Origin: Piper betle
Taxonomy: Eukaryota; Streptophyta; Magnoliopsida; Piperales; Piperaceae
Assembly (NCBI GenBank): GCA_033002965.1
Contig: JAURVB010006196.1
Span: 89,041 to 153,040, forward strand
Length of the DNA stretch: 64,000 nucleotides
Direction of reading: 5' to 3'
This document shows, in pieces, positions 22,341-36,597 of the stretch. The notes beneath the pieces are model-generated. The model did not search any database and had not been told where the DNA came from. It worked only from the letters and a program-made list of their open reading frames with translations. A program made the translations under genes and the position numbers. How positions within the stretch are numbered: the first letter of the stretch is position 1; each line of letters begins with the position of its first letter.

Positions 22341-23815
22341 TGGCTCCCTCTCCTCTCTTGTGTGCTGCTTCACGTCCACCTTCAAGACATATAAGAAACG
22401 GGGCAAGTACACATGACATGTCGAGGTTTATATTATATTAGGCAAGATTTAATTTTATAGGTAAATTCTCGTTATATAATAAATTAAGTTATAATAATTT
22501 AAAATTTTAAATATAAATTTGAATGGCTTCGTATATCTTAATCGAATGAAAGATGATTGATAATTATTTCATTTATTTTTTTATTATATTTTTTCAAGAT
22601 AAATTATACATACTCTTGTTAATAAAAAGTTAAAAATTAAATTTTTTTTGAATTCAAACTTTTGACTTTATGTTGTGAAAAATATATTTTTATATATTTT
22701 CTTAAAAATTGAGGTTAATGAGATTTAAATATACGATTCTCTCTTAAATGATGTATTTTTATTATATTTTTTAGATTTTTCTTATATTTTTGTTAATTAA
22801 CATTATAAAATATCATATTTTATTAAAAACATTAGAAAATAAAAATATTATTTTAATACCTCCAACATAGGGTTAATATTCGGATCTCAATAATTTCAAT
22901 TTTTTAAAAAGATATAAATATTTTTTTACGATAAAAGGTCATAATTTCAAACTTGACTTATCTTAATTTTTAATTTATTATTAATAAGAATATATTTAAT
23001 TGTATTAAAACGATCACTATTTACAACTGGTGCATACAAATGGCTGGTGTGCAGGAAAAAAAAAAGAAAAAAACAAACAAAGCAGTACAATAGCAAGACT
23101 GCAAGCCCTTAACCTTTTGTGTCCACCTGTTCTTCACGCCAAAATCTACGTTTCGCTCGTCCATGCACTTCAAACCGGTGGCAATTAAATTAATAATTTT
23201 AATTGCTTGGATTTAACTGACAACCATTAATCAATTTTATGTTTTGCGCGTTTCGTAACATGTAACCATAATGTTTATCTAAATAATCTGGTATAATATA
23301 TCTAATTTATGATATATATATATATAAGCTATAGCGCCATCTTAACACATATAACGTACAAAAGTGTTTAGCGTACGTAAGAGGTACAATATTGGGGATA
23401 CCAAAGTCTCCCATTTCATTCACCAAACTTTTATTTGACATTTATGAATTAATATTATTTGCACCTTTCGAATCAATTTTGTAAATAATTTCTATTCGTT
23501 ACATTAATTTGGATGTAATATTGGATTATAATATTATGAGCATTGAGTTGTCCTTTCTAATCTCATCTCTGTATTGAATTTCTTTTATTAATATATATAT
23601 ATTATATATTGTTAATAAATTTTAAATATATAATGCGTGCTCTGTTTTAATTAAATTTATTAGATTTAAAATTTTAAACTTTAAAATTTGTAAAAGAAAA
23701 GAAAGGAGAGATAAATAAATAAATAAAAACAAATTTGGCATCTCCTTCTCGTTCGACTCGATCGGACGACTCTCCGCCTTCCCGACTTTTCCGTCTGCAC
23801 CTCTGGCGAGCGGCC
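22341..23815. other. AT-rich region upstream of the p24 gene
   Basis: No coding signal. Contains (TA)n at about 23314-23327 and AT-rich tracts at 23590-23610. The p24 promoter presumably lies in the last few hundred bases, but no element is unambiguous. Confidence 0.4.
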
Positions 23816-26400
23816 ATGGCCGGCGTTGGAGTCCGACTCCTCCTGCTCCTCGTCTTCTTCGCCGCCGCTGCCAGATCGCTCCGCTTCGAGATCAAGTCCG
23901 GCGGCATGAAGTGCATCTCCGAGGACATCAACACCGACGCCATGGCCGTCGGCAAGTACTCCGTCGTCTCCTCCGATGATAACGCATCTCATCCTCCCCC
24001 GATTCCCACAAGATCTCTGTCAGGGTGTGCAGTCTCTCTTTCTCTTCCATTTTTTTTGTTTGGTCAATCTTTTTGCTTATTTATAAGCTTTCCAGTTTCA
24101 AAGATTGCATCTTTTTATGTTTTTTTATTTTCTTTTTAGCGATAAAGTTGGGTTGTCTGGTTGAATTTATCTGATTGTTTGATGTCTGCGCGTGGTTTGA
24201 TTGTGAGCTTCTGTGTGGGGATTGATTGGGAATGAATGTCTTCCCCGTTTCCAACTTTTGGTTTCTTTTGTCAATGAAATTTGATTGAAAGGAACCATTT
24301 TTGGATTTGTGGGGGTTTGTTCTATCTGATTTAATTCTATTTTTCAGTTTCTTTGATGTCTGAGGTTGTCTCTGGTGTAATCGTAGCCATCAAATATTAT
24401 TGCTTCGGATCACTTTCATTTGATTGTTTCCAGCTTCAATCGTTTCTTACATTTTGTGTTTCTTTTTTGTATGTTGAGGTGGTTGCGTGTTCATGGCTAA
24501 TTTGATTAAGCGTTTCAATTGTTTCATTTATATTGCATGTTGTGCTTTTTCATGTTATTGTGCTCCTTTATCAGTTTATTGTGTGCATGCTGAGATCGGT
24601 TGCAGGTGACTTCTCCCTACGGGAACAGCATACATGTGGCTGACGATGTACCATCTGGAAATTTTGCGTTTACTGCCACCGAGGCGGGCAACTACTTGGC
24701 TTGCTTCTTCTCGAGCGAGCACAAACCTCCTGTTTCTGTTACCATCGAGTTCGATTGGAAGACAGGAGTTGCAGCCAAGGATTGGACAAACATAGCCAAA
24801 AAGGGAAAGATTGATGTAAGTCGGATGCTGTTTTTGATGGAGTCATTTTTAGCTTACTGCTTACGGTGTTACTTTGTTTTCGTACATAGATTGCAGTTTT
24901 CCACGATGAAACAGTTGATATGGCATTCATGATAAAACAAGCGAGTTAATTGATTTCCTAGTATAGAACCTATAGTACCTACAATATTGCCAAATTATCA
25001 CTTACCACTGTCTGAAGAGGAAGAATCATGGTTCACTATTGCGGAAAATCATATATGTCAAGTACTGATTATTATCATTTTTGGAATAATGTAGGCAGTC
25101 ATCTTTTATTACCTTAAGAACATACGGAGACACTGAGCTAATTTTGTGCTAAATTTTCTAATTCAAAACAATGGGATAGAAACTATATTTTTGTTTGTGG
25201 CATTTGGATATATGTGTTTGCATGTTTGTTCTTCAAGAAAGTCTATTGAATGGGATAATTCTTATCATATTTTGTATGGAAGGGTGTTGTCTTCGTATAG
25301 CAAATCTGAATGGTTATATGTCCAACATGTTTGCAATATTTATAACAACAAACAACAGATTATTACTAGAGGAAGCAAAGGTTGGGTTCGTAAATAGCAC
25401 TCCTTACTTCTCACAAACCATCCTCTGTACCAATTTCTGGCTAATAAAGAACTGTAGTAACTAAGCCACACGAGTAGGAAGGCCTCTTAGCATTATTTTA
25501 CTCAAAGAATAACAAAGTGATAAAAAACTGAATTTGAATTTTGGCAACTCCTTGAAACCACTTTTTTGTTCTTTGCGTGGCTTCTCCTGATCTTTCTGCT
25601 GCTTAAACATAGTTTATTTTGTTCTTTGGATAGAGCATTTTGGATATGCTAATTACAGTACCAATGACGTTTGAGAAATGAAATCTATGGCTATTGACTA
25701 ATTGTCCGTCTAAAAGTGCAAGTCTTTTATTTTTTGTTAGAAAAAAAGTCTTGATAAGTTGGCGGGGCATAAGAAACGCTCAAGTTGGGAGCAAACAAAA
25801 TATTTCACCTCCCACCTTTGCTTGTATTTATCAGAACAGCTGTGAGAAATTAGTCATTTCGTCAGTGATTAAGCTGTTGAAGAATGGAAGTCCCTTTTTT
25901 AATCCACTTTATGTGGCTGTTCTCTTGCTCTGTTATTTTCGTTTATAACTGATAAAAAATTGTTGACTGCATCCAAGAAATTTCCTTATGGGAAATAAAC
26001 GGCAGGTGAAGTCATAATGGGCAGGTGATACATTTTTAATTTCTGTTCAATCTCATGCTTGTAATAATTGATTACTGCATTTTCCTAATTTTCAGTTAAT
26101 GGAGTTTGAGCTCAGGAAGATGGATGACACGATAAAGTCTATCCATGATGAAATGCTCTATCTCCGTGAAAGGTATTCAATGTGTGTTGCTTTATTGCGT
26201 CTGGGACATATAAAAAAATGATCTAAATCTCATTGTTTTATTGGGGCTTTTCCAGGGAAGAAGAAATGCAGAATTTGAACAGATCAACTACTTCAAATAT
26301 GGCCATCCTGAGTGGTATATCCTTTCTTGTATGCTTATCGGTTGCGGGTTTGCAGCTGTGGCATTTGAAGACGTTCTTTGAGAGGAAAAAACTTCTATAG
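23816..26400 (+). CDS. p24-delta family cargo receptor (emp24/gp25L), one-base lesion
   Basis: Type I membrane protein of the early secretory pathway that cycles between ER and Golgi in COPI/COPII vesicles. Exons: 23816-24024, 24606-24815, 26096-26172, 26256-26400. The ATG at 23816 opens a signal peptide (MAGVGVRLLLLLVFFAAAA), chosen over the earlier in-frame ATG at 23735. The GOLD domain follows (RFEIKSGGMKCISEDI, TSPYGNSIHV, GNFAFTATEAGNYLACFF, FDWKTGVAAKDWTNIAKKGK), then the coiled coil (MEFELRKMDDTIKSIHDEM, REEEMQNLNRST) and a membrane span. The tail is KTFFERKKLL, with an FF motif and a KKxx COPI signal. Exon 1 is 209 nt, one short: the frame changes at CCTCCCCCGATT (about 23992-24003), where one more C restores DSHKISVR. 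This is a recent mutation or an assembly error. Confidence 0.85.
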
Positions 26401-26638
26401 CTTGCGCATTTCTCCTCTGCTCATCCCTTATATATTCTGTGACCATTTAACATTAATGACACATACTAGAGGAAAAAAGCTTTCAGGTTTTCACTCCCCA
26501 ACTGCAATGCCTTGCTATCGCAAACACAGTCCCAAGTTTTACATCTTAGTTACTTTTCTACTCGTGTCTCTTGAGTACTGAAAGTAGCATATATTTGATG
26601 TATAAGTTACCTTGTGGGATTGAACAGTTGATGGATTA

Positions 26639-27832
26639 CTAACCAAATTCCAAATGGCTTGTTCTTGGACTATGTCCTCTACTGCTAGAGTTCTTTACAA
26701 TGCTGTGAAGTATGTCGTGCATTTGATTATTCTGAATATGTTTCTTTTCTGCTGCTACAAATTCATGAACATTGCCATCAACCTCGATCAAACTGCAACC
26801 AGGTATTCGCCGTTGCCTGTTTGTCATTTCTCTTGTAGCTGCCTTCTCGTCCCATAGTCCTGCCGCTGCATGAATGTTGGAGGTGGTGACACAGTCGTTA
26901 ATATAGTCAGGCTCCAACTCTAGCACCCTCTGCCTAGCAAGACCCGCGAGATTGAAATTGCCATGGAGGCTGCAGGCGCTCATTATATAATTGCATTTAG
27001 TTGGATGGGCATGTGGATAATGGTGTTATAGGCTTCATTGAGCCGCCCTGAGCTGCAAAAGAGATCCATCAAACACCCGTAATGTGAAGTCCGTGGCTTT
27101 ATATTTTAGTCCCTTTTCATGCTCTCGAAATGGTGAAGCCCTTCCTCCACCAGGCCTGCATGGCTACAGGCCATTAGCACTACAACAAAAGTAATCTCAT
27201 TTGGATTGCTCCTGGACCGGCAATCCTCGGTTTTCATCCTTGCAAAGAGTTTCAGAGCTTCATCTGCTTGACCGTGAAGAGCATGGCCAGTGATCATCGA
27301 CGTCCATGTCGCAGTGTCTCTTCTGCTTACACCATCAAACAAGCTCCGGGAAGTCTTAACGTCTCCGCATTTGGAGTACATGTTGCTGACAGCATTCTGC
27401 AGGGGCAAATCAGTTTCGAAATCCGGCTAGCGACGAGTGTAGGCATGGAGCCATTATCCATCTGCATCCGCCGGAAAAGCTCCAGAGCTTTTCTGGGTCG
27501 TCCATTATCGACCTAGGAAGAAATCAAAGCGGTCCAGGAGACTATGTTTTTGTTCTTGGCGGGAAACGGTGAACGCCGTCGACATTGCCCGTTGCCGCGT
27601 ACATGTTCATCAACGTGGTCTGCAGACCTTACCATGTGTGCATGCATCTGCTTCCACAGCAAAACATCGTTGACTTTGGCGGCTGCCTGGAGAGCGAAAA
27701 GGACTGTGAAGCTGTCAACGGCGGGAGCAGTCGTTTGACCACCGTGTTGGGTCTCTTAGAAAGCATACGTAGAGATCTGGAAGAGGGGCCGTGGAACAGC
27801 TTGTTCGTGCCCATGGCAAGGCAACCACTCAC
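26639..27832 (-). pseudogene. Pentatricopeptide repeat protein (PLS/E class), degenerate
   Basis: Organelle RNA-editing or processing factors of this class carry PPR repeats and a C-terminal E domain. Readable blocks on the minus strand: DVLLWKQMHAHMV (about 27660), TTLMNMYAATGNVDGV (about 27610), NAVSNMYSKCGDVKTSRSLF and TWTSMITGHALHGQADEALKLF (27400-27260), and NPNEITFVVVLMACSHAGLV (about 27180). After these come the E-type end SACSLHGNF...LELEPDY and GCSLIEVDGNVHEFVAAEK (26980-26680). These lie in several frames separated by stops, for example just after ESMKRD at 27106. Few repeats remain, so it is 5'-truncated as well. Confidence 0.8.
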
Positions 27833-30800
27833 ACTGGCATCTCGGGCTCTCTGCTATCATCTTCTAAAGGATCAAAAATACAATTCCATCAGGTCAAATC
27901 TTTTTTTCCCAACCAGAACCAGTAAAAGGTCATCTGATGGATAAATTTTTAGCCATCCAGACCAAATTCTGAACAGCCCTTCAACAAAAAAAATAAAATC
28001 TTAAAACCAAATCGAACCTGAACTGATATCAAAGTTGAACAAGGTAGTGCTCGACTTTAAATCAATTTGTATCTCAACTCGAACTTGACTCGATAATATA
28101 ATATAATATAATAATATACATAATATCATTCGTCTATTTAAAATATATTTAAAATCATAAATAAATAATATTATTGACTACATTACTAAAAGAAGCGGGT
28201 GGTGAGGGTGTTTTATTTTCTATTTTTTGTTTTTTATTAAATTTGAGTTGTCCTTGTAATCGAAGGATCAAGTTTAAGGTTTAAGATAGAAATATTATCT
28301 GCTCCAATTAAGATAATATATATATATTAAATAAATTTAATTATAGCTAATTATATTTATTTATATACAATAAAATAATAAAGTAATGTCAATACAAGGA
28401 TAGCTTAATTGGGAGAGTGTCATCCTAAAGAAAATTAAAAATCGTAATTTGTATTTGGGCATAATTGAACGAGCTAACTCGTGAACTAGTTTCGAGCTCC
28501 TAAATGAGTTGGGTTTTGAATTAGTTTTGAGCTCGTTAAAATTAACAAGTTTAAGTATATTTAAGCTCGAATAACGTAAAAAATATTCGAGACAATTTTA
28601 AGCATATATATTCAAAACTTGTTTGATCTCAGAGTCGAGCTCGAACAAATTTCGAATTATTCGAGTCGAGTTCGAATACAAAATTGAGTTTGACTCGCCT
28701 GATTGTTTAACCGCCTTAATCATAATCACGTTCAAAAAAGTATTTTAAACATATATGTGTTTGATTAAACATCTACAAATGAATCACAATTAAATCAATT
28801 AAGTTAGCATTAACTCAAATATGATATAAATATTAAGATTTTTTAAAGAACCCACCTCTTTAAAATAACCCACAAGTCCAAACCAAAAATGTGCCAAAAT
28901 TTAAAAACAATCAAACTGAACCAATAATTGTAGTTCACTTTGGTTGGTTCAAATGGAACTATGCTTGTACACGAATGACAATCACAAAATTATTCTGTCT
29001 GTTTGGTTTAACTAATTTAAATTGAACTCTGTTCTCACAATCACAAAATTATTATTTAATACGCATGATTAACAAGTGTCTGTAAAAAGGCTATTTCTTT
29101 TTTGTAAAATGACTATTTCTCCACTAATTGCTGCGCCATTTATGTCTTTCAGAAATTTTATTTGTATGCATTTTCCATATACTCCTTGAAATCTTACACC
29201 TTATTTCAAAATTTACAGCACAATTATAAATTATAAATTTAGAATATAACAACCAAAATGTGAAAAATAATTTTAAAGAACTTCTCGTTAACAAATTTAA
29301 TCATACTTGGTTATTTCACAATATTATTTTGAGACATTTAACTCTAAGAGGGAGTGAATATCATTTATTATGATCTAGAAGGGAGTAATTTCGTGTATTA
29401 TTTGTGGGAGGAATAGCAGTAAAAAGTGACGACGTTCATCCCGTTAGCAATTTTCCATCAGGAGGCATTTGGGTTTTGGCTGAGCTGAGTGATCGGTTGG
29501 TTCATTAGCAAGATTGGCAACCAGCCTTTGCCTCCTCGTTGAAATGGTGGAACAGAGGCGCCCGTTGGTGGTGGCAGACTCTTCAATGGCAGTTGGTGGT
29601 CGTTGGTATTATGTGGTGGTGGAGTTCGTGTTGTTTGGCCCACGATGGTGATGGGAGCCTTGGCTTTCCTGGTTGCAGGGTGGGGGCGTGGCTCGTTCTC
29701 TCTAGAGGGATCATGTTCTTTGGCGGTCGACAATTCTTCGTCTCGGTCTTGTCTCTCTTCTGATTCTCCTGCACCATTACGATGGTTGTAGGTAAGATGT
29801 GGTGAAAAAGTTTTGATTTTTAGTTTGTATTTTCTATTGGTTGGGATTAGGACTGGGCGATTAAGGTTTATTGGGAGATTGAGGTTGATTTTCGTCCGCG
29901 AGTGATAGAGTTGAGGAGTAAAACGAAGATGAGGCAGGGCCAAATTGACGAGGGCTTCGTAAGGACAGGTAAACATGTATAGTTCTTTTCTTTGGCACTG
30001 TATCAGAAATTTTATTTATCATTAATGGTTATAATAGAGTAAATATGAGTTATATGTATGTGGGTGTGGATTAGTTGTGATATTTTTCTTTAAATTGAGT
30101 TGAAAATACCAATTGAAAAATGTTTCATATAAATATAAAAGTTAATACATATAAGGTCACCTTTGTAGATTGATAAAATAATTTGGCATCAATGTGAAGC
30201 GTAATGCACGACATTTATAATCAGTGATACGATGTAGAGTAAATGTAATTTATCTTGAGTTGACATTATCGTTCATTACTATTGTATATAAATGTAAATG
30301 TTAATACATAGAAGGTTATGTTTATAAATTGTTTAAATATCATTAACATCAATGTGAAATATAATTTATGATATTTATTATCAATAATGTCTTATAGAGT
30401 TTTTTATATTAAAAGAATCTACGGTTTGAATTGCCGAAATATTTGAAGATGACGAGACAGGTGAGAAGAACAAGACACATGTGGGGGCTTCTTGTCCTAT
30501 GAAATTGGAAGAACTTAACAGAGGAAGAAGGAGACACAAAGGCAGGGTGATGGCCATTTTAACCCAAAACCCTTTAATCGTGGCCTCTTTACAATCCGTT
30601 GTGTCAAACATACAAAACACCAATTTGCATGCAAATACAAAAAATAACCCACTAAAATCACTCAATTATTGATCTTAGCTAAGTTCATACATCAAGTTGG
30701 TACCTCCCTCCTTGGCTGTAAACAACATAGCAAGTACATATTGGCACCACCACACATGTGACGGGCATCCCTATCATTTTACCAAAATAACAGCTACTCC

Positions 30801-33181
30801 CTCCCCATCTTTCTTTTCTGTAAGCAGCTTTGGCGGTTGCAAGCTGCGACAAAACTTGAACTGCCATTTTCAATATCATGTTGTCCCTTTCAAAACAGCC
30901 TCGTGCATATCTTTTGACAGAACAAAATATATACACAGACCAAAAATCACATTGACATCTTCTTCTTAATTTTTACCCAGGACCGTCTCATACATAACAG
31001 CAAAAATCAAACTGTAATCTGCATTCTAGAAGACATCGCGTTGTATGGTCTCCACATCCTTATTCCTTAATTTTTACAGCCAAAAGGGGAAGTTATTGGA
31101 TGCAACTTTCAACCCGACGTTCTTGAAAAAAGATCTTATCCAATTACCGGCGGCTGGCCGAGACAGATGATTGCATTGCACGCATGCCTTTCTCTTTTGT
31201 TTTTTTTATGTTATCTTCCAATTTTCTCCAAGTCCCATGGTCAAGTATGAATCTTTTACATTGCAGGCTTCGTAGTTGAGTTAATTAATTATAAGTATTC
31301 CTCGTTCATTTTCTTTCTTTTAGATATATAATTATGCTCCTTGTTAATTCTTCCCTCAAATCGTGCTGAGAAAGTTCATACATGCTCATTCATTCATATG
31401 AGCTTTATTAATATTATCTTTTGATCAGTTGGGTCTGCTTCCAATGAGGTCTTTGGCAGAATTTGGGCTTAGTCTCTTCTCACTTCCTCATTCGTAGCCT
31501 CTAATTAATTATGGTCCAATTAACATACTTAATTTTATAAATTTGACATAAACTTGAATAATTAAGCGACAAAATTGATTAACAACCGCGTCACGTAAAA
31601 CCCAGAAAAAAAGTTAATCGCCCTTACTACAAGCACAAGTACGAAGAAATTGATATGGTCGATGGGTCAATTCAAGAATACAGAGATCAGAACTGAGCAG
31701 TAGATGTGACACATGAAACAGCGTGGAAAGGGGGGAAGAGGCCAAGGAAGAAGAGTAAAGAGAGTTGAATCAATTGAGCAAATGGGTGGCCAAAAAAGCT
31801 GGAGAAGCTTACATATGAACATAGAGTTAGCATGGGGAGACTGAGATATATGGATATGAGTGTAAACATGTATGTATGCATATATTGACATGGAAAAAAG
31901 CGGCCCCTCCGCCGCTCCCTTCTTCAAGTTGGTCTGCAACTTGCATTCCATCCCATTCATTACTCAAACAAGTTGCACCATTAATAATTTCTTTTACTGC
32001 AACTTGAGACGTTGTTCACAAGGCAAGTTGCAAAGAGATCAGCGGCCAGTCCCCTTGATTCCCATTTTGAAGAGCTGTAATTCACCCACCTCTTTCAGAT
32101 TTTTCTCTTAAAAAATTATTTATTTTCTTTTAAAGAACAAAATGGGTTTTATTTAATTATAGTCCCCATCTTTGCATGCACCATGGGAGACATGCCAAGG
32201 TTGCTATTTGCTCGGATTTGTCACTGAACATCAGCTCTTTTCATTTTTTGAATTGTTTTTCTTGTTTATTTTTAAAAAAAAGAAGTATAAGATATCAAGA
32301 TTCGTGTCTCGTTGATATTGATATATAGAACATAATCACCGTCATTAGTCGCAAGGAGGTTCATATAATATAATTTGAGAAGCTTGGGACTTGGCCCAAC
32401 ATTGTTTTTCAACCGATCTGTAGTGCCGTGTTGGTGTTGATCAACTATTTGTGGTAAACAACGTCCCAAAGTGATGTCTTTCCCAGTAGTTTATTTGCAA
32501 CAGAATAATATAAAAACACCTCGAGGAGGTTTGAGCATTTGTTAATTGCACATTACGTCCCTTCAGAAAACAACGGGCTTATAGTACTTGTGTTATGGTA
32601 ATATATCTGCAATCACAAGCAGGTGGTTTGGGTCTTTTTTTGTGATCAAATAGATGCTCTAATAATTGAATGTTGCTGTGTTAATGCAAGGTAAATTACA
32701 ACAAGTGTGCTTGATTCAGTACCAGCTTAAAGCTAGCTCATCTTCTGCTAATCAATATTAATTTCATGTAATTTGCATCCATTGATAAACATGCAAAGCG
32801 CATACATATGTATCAAAAGCATAAATTAATGGTCTTACCATTGAAGATAAATTTAAGAACAGAGCAACATATATAGAAACCGAGTAGAATTCACAGCCTA
32901 CATAAAACAGTACTGGGCATTGGGCAAGGACCCAGAAAAAAAGAAGAAGAAACAACAATGAAAAAAGAAGCAAAGCTAAAATAACATTACTGTAAAAATC
33001 TGATTCAACCTCTGAATATCACCTCAATAGCAAGCAGCTCAAGAACATGTCCACCTTCACCTTCTACCCACCAATAATTTACAACAACCTCATCAATACC
33101 AATTTTTCTTCTTTGATATGTTTTTGCTTCTCCAATGGCTGCCATTTTGATCTGGTATATGTATGAATGGTGAGACCACGC
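27833..33181. other. Long AT-rich intergenic region
   Basis: No gene was recognised in 5.3 kb. 28000-28730 holds CTCGA-rich degenerate sequence typical of old DNA-transposon remnants. 29458-29976 (-) is a 172-codon open frame, low in complexity and proline/arginine-rich, with no recognisable domain, and overlapped by open frames on the other strand. 29530-29700 is a G/T-rich patch. The region next to 33181 is the 3' flank of the ABA-receptor gene. Confidence 0.35.
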
Positions 33182-33841
33182 TCATGGCGATGAGCTGCAC
33201 TTGGAGCTGGCCTCTACCATCTGAGCAAGGGACTGCAAGTTGCAACGAACAATGGTGTCGACGAAGAGGCGGGTGTCCTCCCAGGAGTTCCCCGGCGGGA
33301 TGTCGACGACGTAGGACTCGACCACCACCGTCCCCCCGGCACCCGCTGGGGAGGCGTGGAGCGTGGTCACCGACCGGTAGTTGGCCAGCCGGTGGTCGCC
33401 GCCGACAACGCTAAAGCTCAAGACGTGCCGGTCGTCGTCCAGGATCTCCAGCCGCTCCGTGCTGGAGATGGCCGGCAGGCCCGACACCACCCTCACCTCC
33501 CGGAGCGCGCCGACGCTGTTGCCCCGGCCGGCGACGACGCGGCAGCTCTTCACAAAGTGCTTGTACGCCTGCGGCTGGTCGAAGCGCCGAACCACGGCCC
33601 AGACGGCGTCGACGGGGGCGTCGACGGTCTGCACCACCGCGGAGCAGCACTGGTTGGGGCCGACCGTGTGGGCGTGGTCTCGGGCGGCCGACTCCGGCGC
33701 GCCGCAGCCGAGGCCGAGAGGGGTGCACTTGCGAATCTGCGACTGCGGCCGGTGGCTGCACGCCATGGCCGCCGCCGCCGCCGGCGACATGTTATTGATC
33801 CTGTGAAGCCCGAGTGATGACTTTGCCGGAGTTGCCGGCAT
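33182..33841 (-). CDS. PYL: PYR/PYL/RCAR abscisic acid receptor (PYL4/5/6-like)
   Basis: Cytosolic/nuclear START-fold receptor; ABA binding closes the gate and the complex inhibits clade A PP2C phosphatases. A single uninterrupted 219-codon frame, as in the intronless PYL4-6 group. Visible: the pocket lysine in AYKHFVKSC (K94), gate SGLPA (120-124), latch HRL in GGDHRLANYRSVT (150-152), ESYVVDIPPGNSWEDT (175-190), and the C-terminal helix with N201 in CNLQSLAQMV. The first 60 residues are a variable alanine/serine-rich leader; M18 and M26 are alternative starts. GC content is far above that of its surroundings. A TATA box sits 124 nt upstream. All key residues are present, so the gene looks functional. 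Confidence 0.93.
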   Translation of the reverse strand: MPATPAKSSLGLHRINNMSPAAAAAMACSHRPQSQIRKCTPLGLGCGAPESAARDHAHTVGPNQCCSAVVQTVDAPVDAVWAVVRRFDQPQAYKHFVKSCRVVAGRGNSVGALREVRVVSGLPAISSTERLEILDDDRHVLSFSVVGGDHRLANYRSVTTLHASPAGAGGTVVVESYVVDIPPGNSWEDTRLFVDTIVRCNLQSLAQMVEASSKCSSSP

Positions 33842-33964
33842 TTCCCGCCCCCCTTCCCAAGCTTTTCTTGCTATGTATATATATATATATATTCTCTATC
33901 TATCTTTCTTGTTGCTTTGGGTATTCTTCGCTTTGGAGGTGGGTGGGGGGGGTTATGCAATGGG

Positions 33965-33975
33965 TATTTATATAG
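33965..33975 (-). promoter_or_regulatory. TATA box of the PYL gene
   Basis: The minus strand reads CTATATAAATA, about 124 nt before the ATG at 33841, which would give a 5' UTR of roughly 90-100 nt. A short (TA)n lies inside that leader (about 33874-33891). The position and match are good, but the start site is inferred. Confidence 0.6.
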
Positions 33976-36557
33976 AGGAGTTTGGAAGTCTGAACTCTGG
34001 AATGGGGGCCTTGGTCATGTTTTTGGTACCTTTGTGTGAGGTCAGGGATGGGAATTGGGAGGGAAGAGCTTTGGTTGTTGGGGACTTGGTAAGGCAACTG
34101 GTGGGGTTAATAAAAGCTCATGTTGGGGGTGGGTAAATTAAAGTGTAGAGCAGAAAAAGAGCCAAGTTGTAGGGGAAAGGAGACTGATCAGATTCCAGAG
34201 ACCGGGCCTCCTCCAATTGCACTCCAACTTGTTTCACATGAAAAATCTCCTCTCTGGTTTTGATTTTGACACTTTTTCTAATACCCCAACTTGCTCTTAA
34301 GTTTCTTCACCACCACCCTTTTTTTTTCTTTTGTTGGTCATATATAAGACTGGATTATTTGTGGGTCATATATAAAACTTAATTAGTTCACTAATATTAT
34401 GTCCCTGATTAATTTGCCTTTGGTGTGTTATTCATTTTATTGCTTTCTATTTGTTGGTCACTACGTTCTGAATCGCAGGATTGGTTTTGAACATGAGATG
34501 GTCGAGAATGATATCCGTAGTAGAGATCTAACTGTTTATCAAGATTATATGGTTATTATTTTTCAAACTCCATCAATATAATCTAATCGCTCATAATCAT
34601 ATATAATTTGAGTTAAATACCCACACTTACTAGCTGATAATAATTTTTCCTTTCATATAAAGATGAGAATGCTGCCAGTTGGTGATTTTATTATTTGAGG
34701 GGAGGAAAAACGAGTCTTATTATCAAGTCTGGGAGTAATAATTAAGCGTGATAAAATGCTATTTTTGACGGTTGACGATTTTAAGTAAACACAGCTTATG
34801 TGCACAGATTTGTTGTAATTAATTAGGTTTCTGAAATTTGAATTAGAAAGTTGCAGTGGTTATACTCCTACTATGAGCAAATCCATGGGTCTCAGAACGT
34901 AGTTTCTGGCAAAACCACCAAACACAATTGGATCAACCACTCCATTTTTAAACTTCTCCATTGCTTGGGCCATGAACTTGACATGCTGCAAATTGAAGAA
35001 TCGGTCGATTATTCCCAATATACATATAATGAAATGATTCATGACATATAATATGATCCTTCTTTATTTGCTAGCATCAATCTTCCAAGCGATGGGAAAA
35101 ATAAAATGAGTAAATTTCATTTGATTAAACCACTTGTAATTTGTTGACATAGTAAGAACATAAAGGTGGCCAAAATAAAATAGGAGCAAGCATTGCACAC
35201 AGACGTGAATGCAGATAAGCTAAGTAAATGATACTGACATTTAACAACAAAGCTTTGGTCTCCATGCATTGTATCTTGAGATGTTCTACTAGTATATATC
35301 ATCATCCCCTTCCATGACATACATACCTTCATTTTCACCTCCAATTTGGCATAAAAATAAATTGCAATATTGTGATGCAGTTTACACTTAACCTGTCACA
35401 TATCCTGTGATATCTATCGTGATAAGAATTCACTTTAATAGTTAGGAGTGTGCTTATAGATCTTTCAACTTCGGTCGCCCTAACACCGATACCATGACTC
35501 CCTCGTTAGGGCACTGCCCGCAGCTAGCACGAAATTATCAACGTTATAGCTCACTAAACAATATCTCCAAGCTGTAATCGAGCATCACATGATTAAAATT
35601 TAACTTTTTGAATTGTCCAAAAGATACCAAAAATTAAGAAAGAAAAAAATTAACAATGAAGTCCCGAGTACTAAAACATTTTTATTCCCAAAAGTCCAAG
35701 GTGGATGCTTTGTCGAGAAACGGAAAGAATCACTAATATAATGAATCACTAAACATGATGACTTAACAGTACATAGAGAATTTCTTCTCAAATTACACGT
35801 ACAATCGACTCAATTGAACAACATCGGCTGCTCTATTAAACAGTGCAATTGATTCATTTACAATTTGTCTGTTGGTAAGATTGACCTAAATAATAGATTT
35901 GTCGTTTAATGTTCATTACCAATTTAAATGCCTGTAAATATGTTGCATCAGTCAAGTTTTGGCTGCACCCATTTGTTGCCATCTATAGAAGAATCCAAAT
36001 ATAACGTCATGTATGCAATGATCTTGTACTTGTTCTTCTACATTGTATTAATTAATATATGAAGAAGCCGCTTCCAGTTGAGTGAAAGACCTTGGCTCTG
36101 TTCATCTTTTTCTTTCTTTCTTCCAAGAAGCTCTCTTCAATCTTTCACCCCCCCCCGCCCCTTGAATTTCACTTGCCCATGCTTACCTAACACAAGCTTT
36201 CCTTTGTTTTCTTTTGCATTATCCATTGCATTTTGGAGGTTTCCATGGAGTTATATTCTTTCTCTTTGCTTAACCTGATCAAATTGCTTTTGCATGCGGG
36301 TGTTCTTTATATGAGAGCAAGAAAGGCATTATAAATGGCGACTAGGCTCCCCCTCTAGATAAAGAGTACTACCAAGACAAGTTTGGTTACTGTATGCAAT
36401 GTATTATAAGTGTATAATTATAGTTTTAGAATTTCATTTTGATTATTATTTTTTCTCTAATCAGGGAAGCAATTTGGGAAGATTTAGAAAGAGATCAGAA
36501 CATATAGTTATTATGATTTATTAAAATTTTAAAAATTTCTACAAAAGGTGATTGATG

Positions 36558-36597
<40 letters not shown>

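Noticed and set aside
29458..29976. 172-codon minus-strand ORF
   Set aside because: Low-complexity, overlapped by other open frames, and no domain; not enough to call a gene.
33356..33817. 153- and 141-codon plus-strand open frames over the ABA-receptor gene
   Set aside because: Antisense shadows caused by the high GC content of the real minus-strand gene; they carry no recognisable domain.
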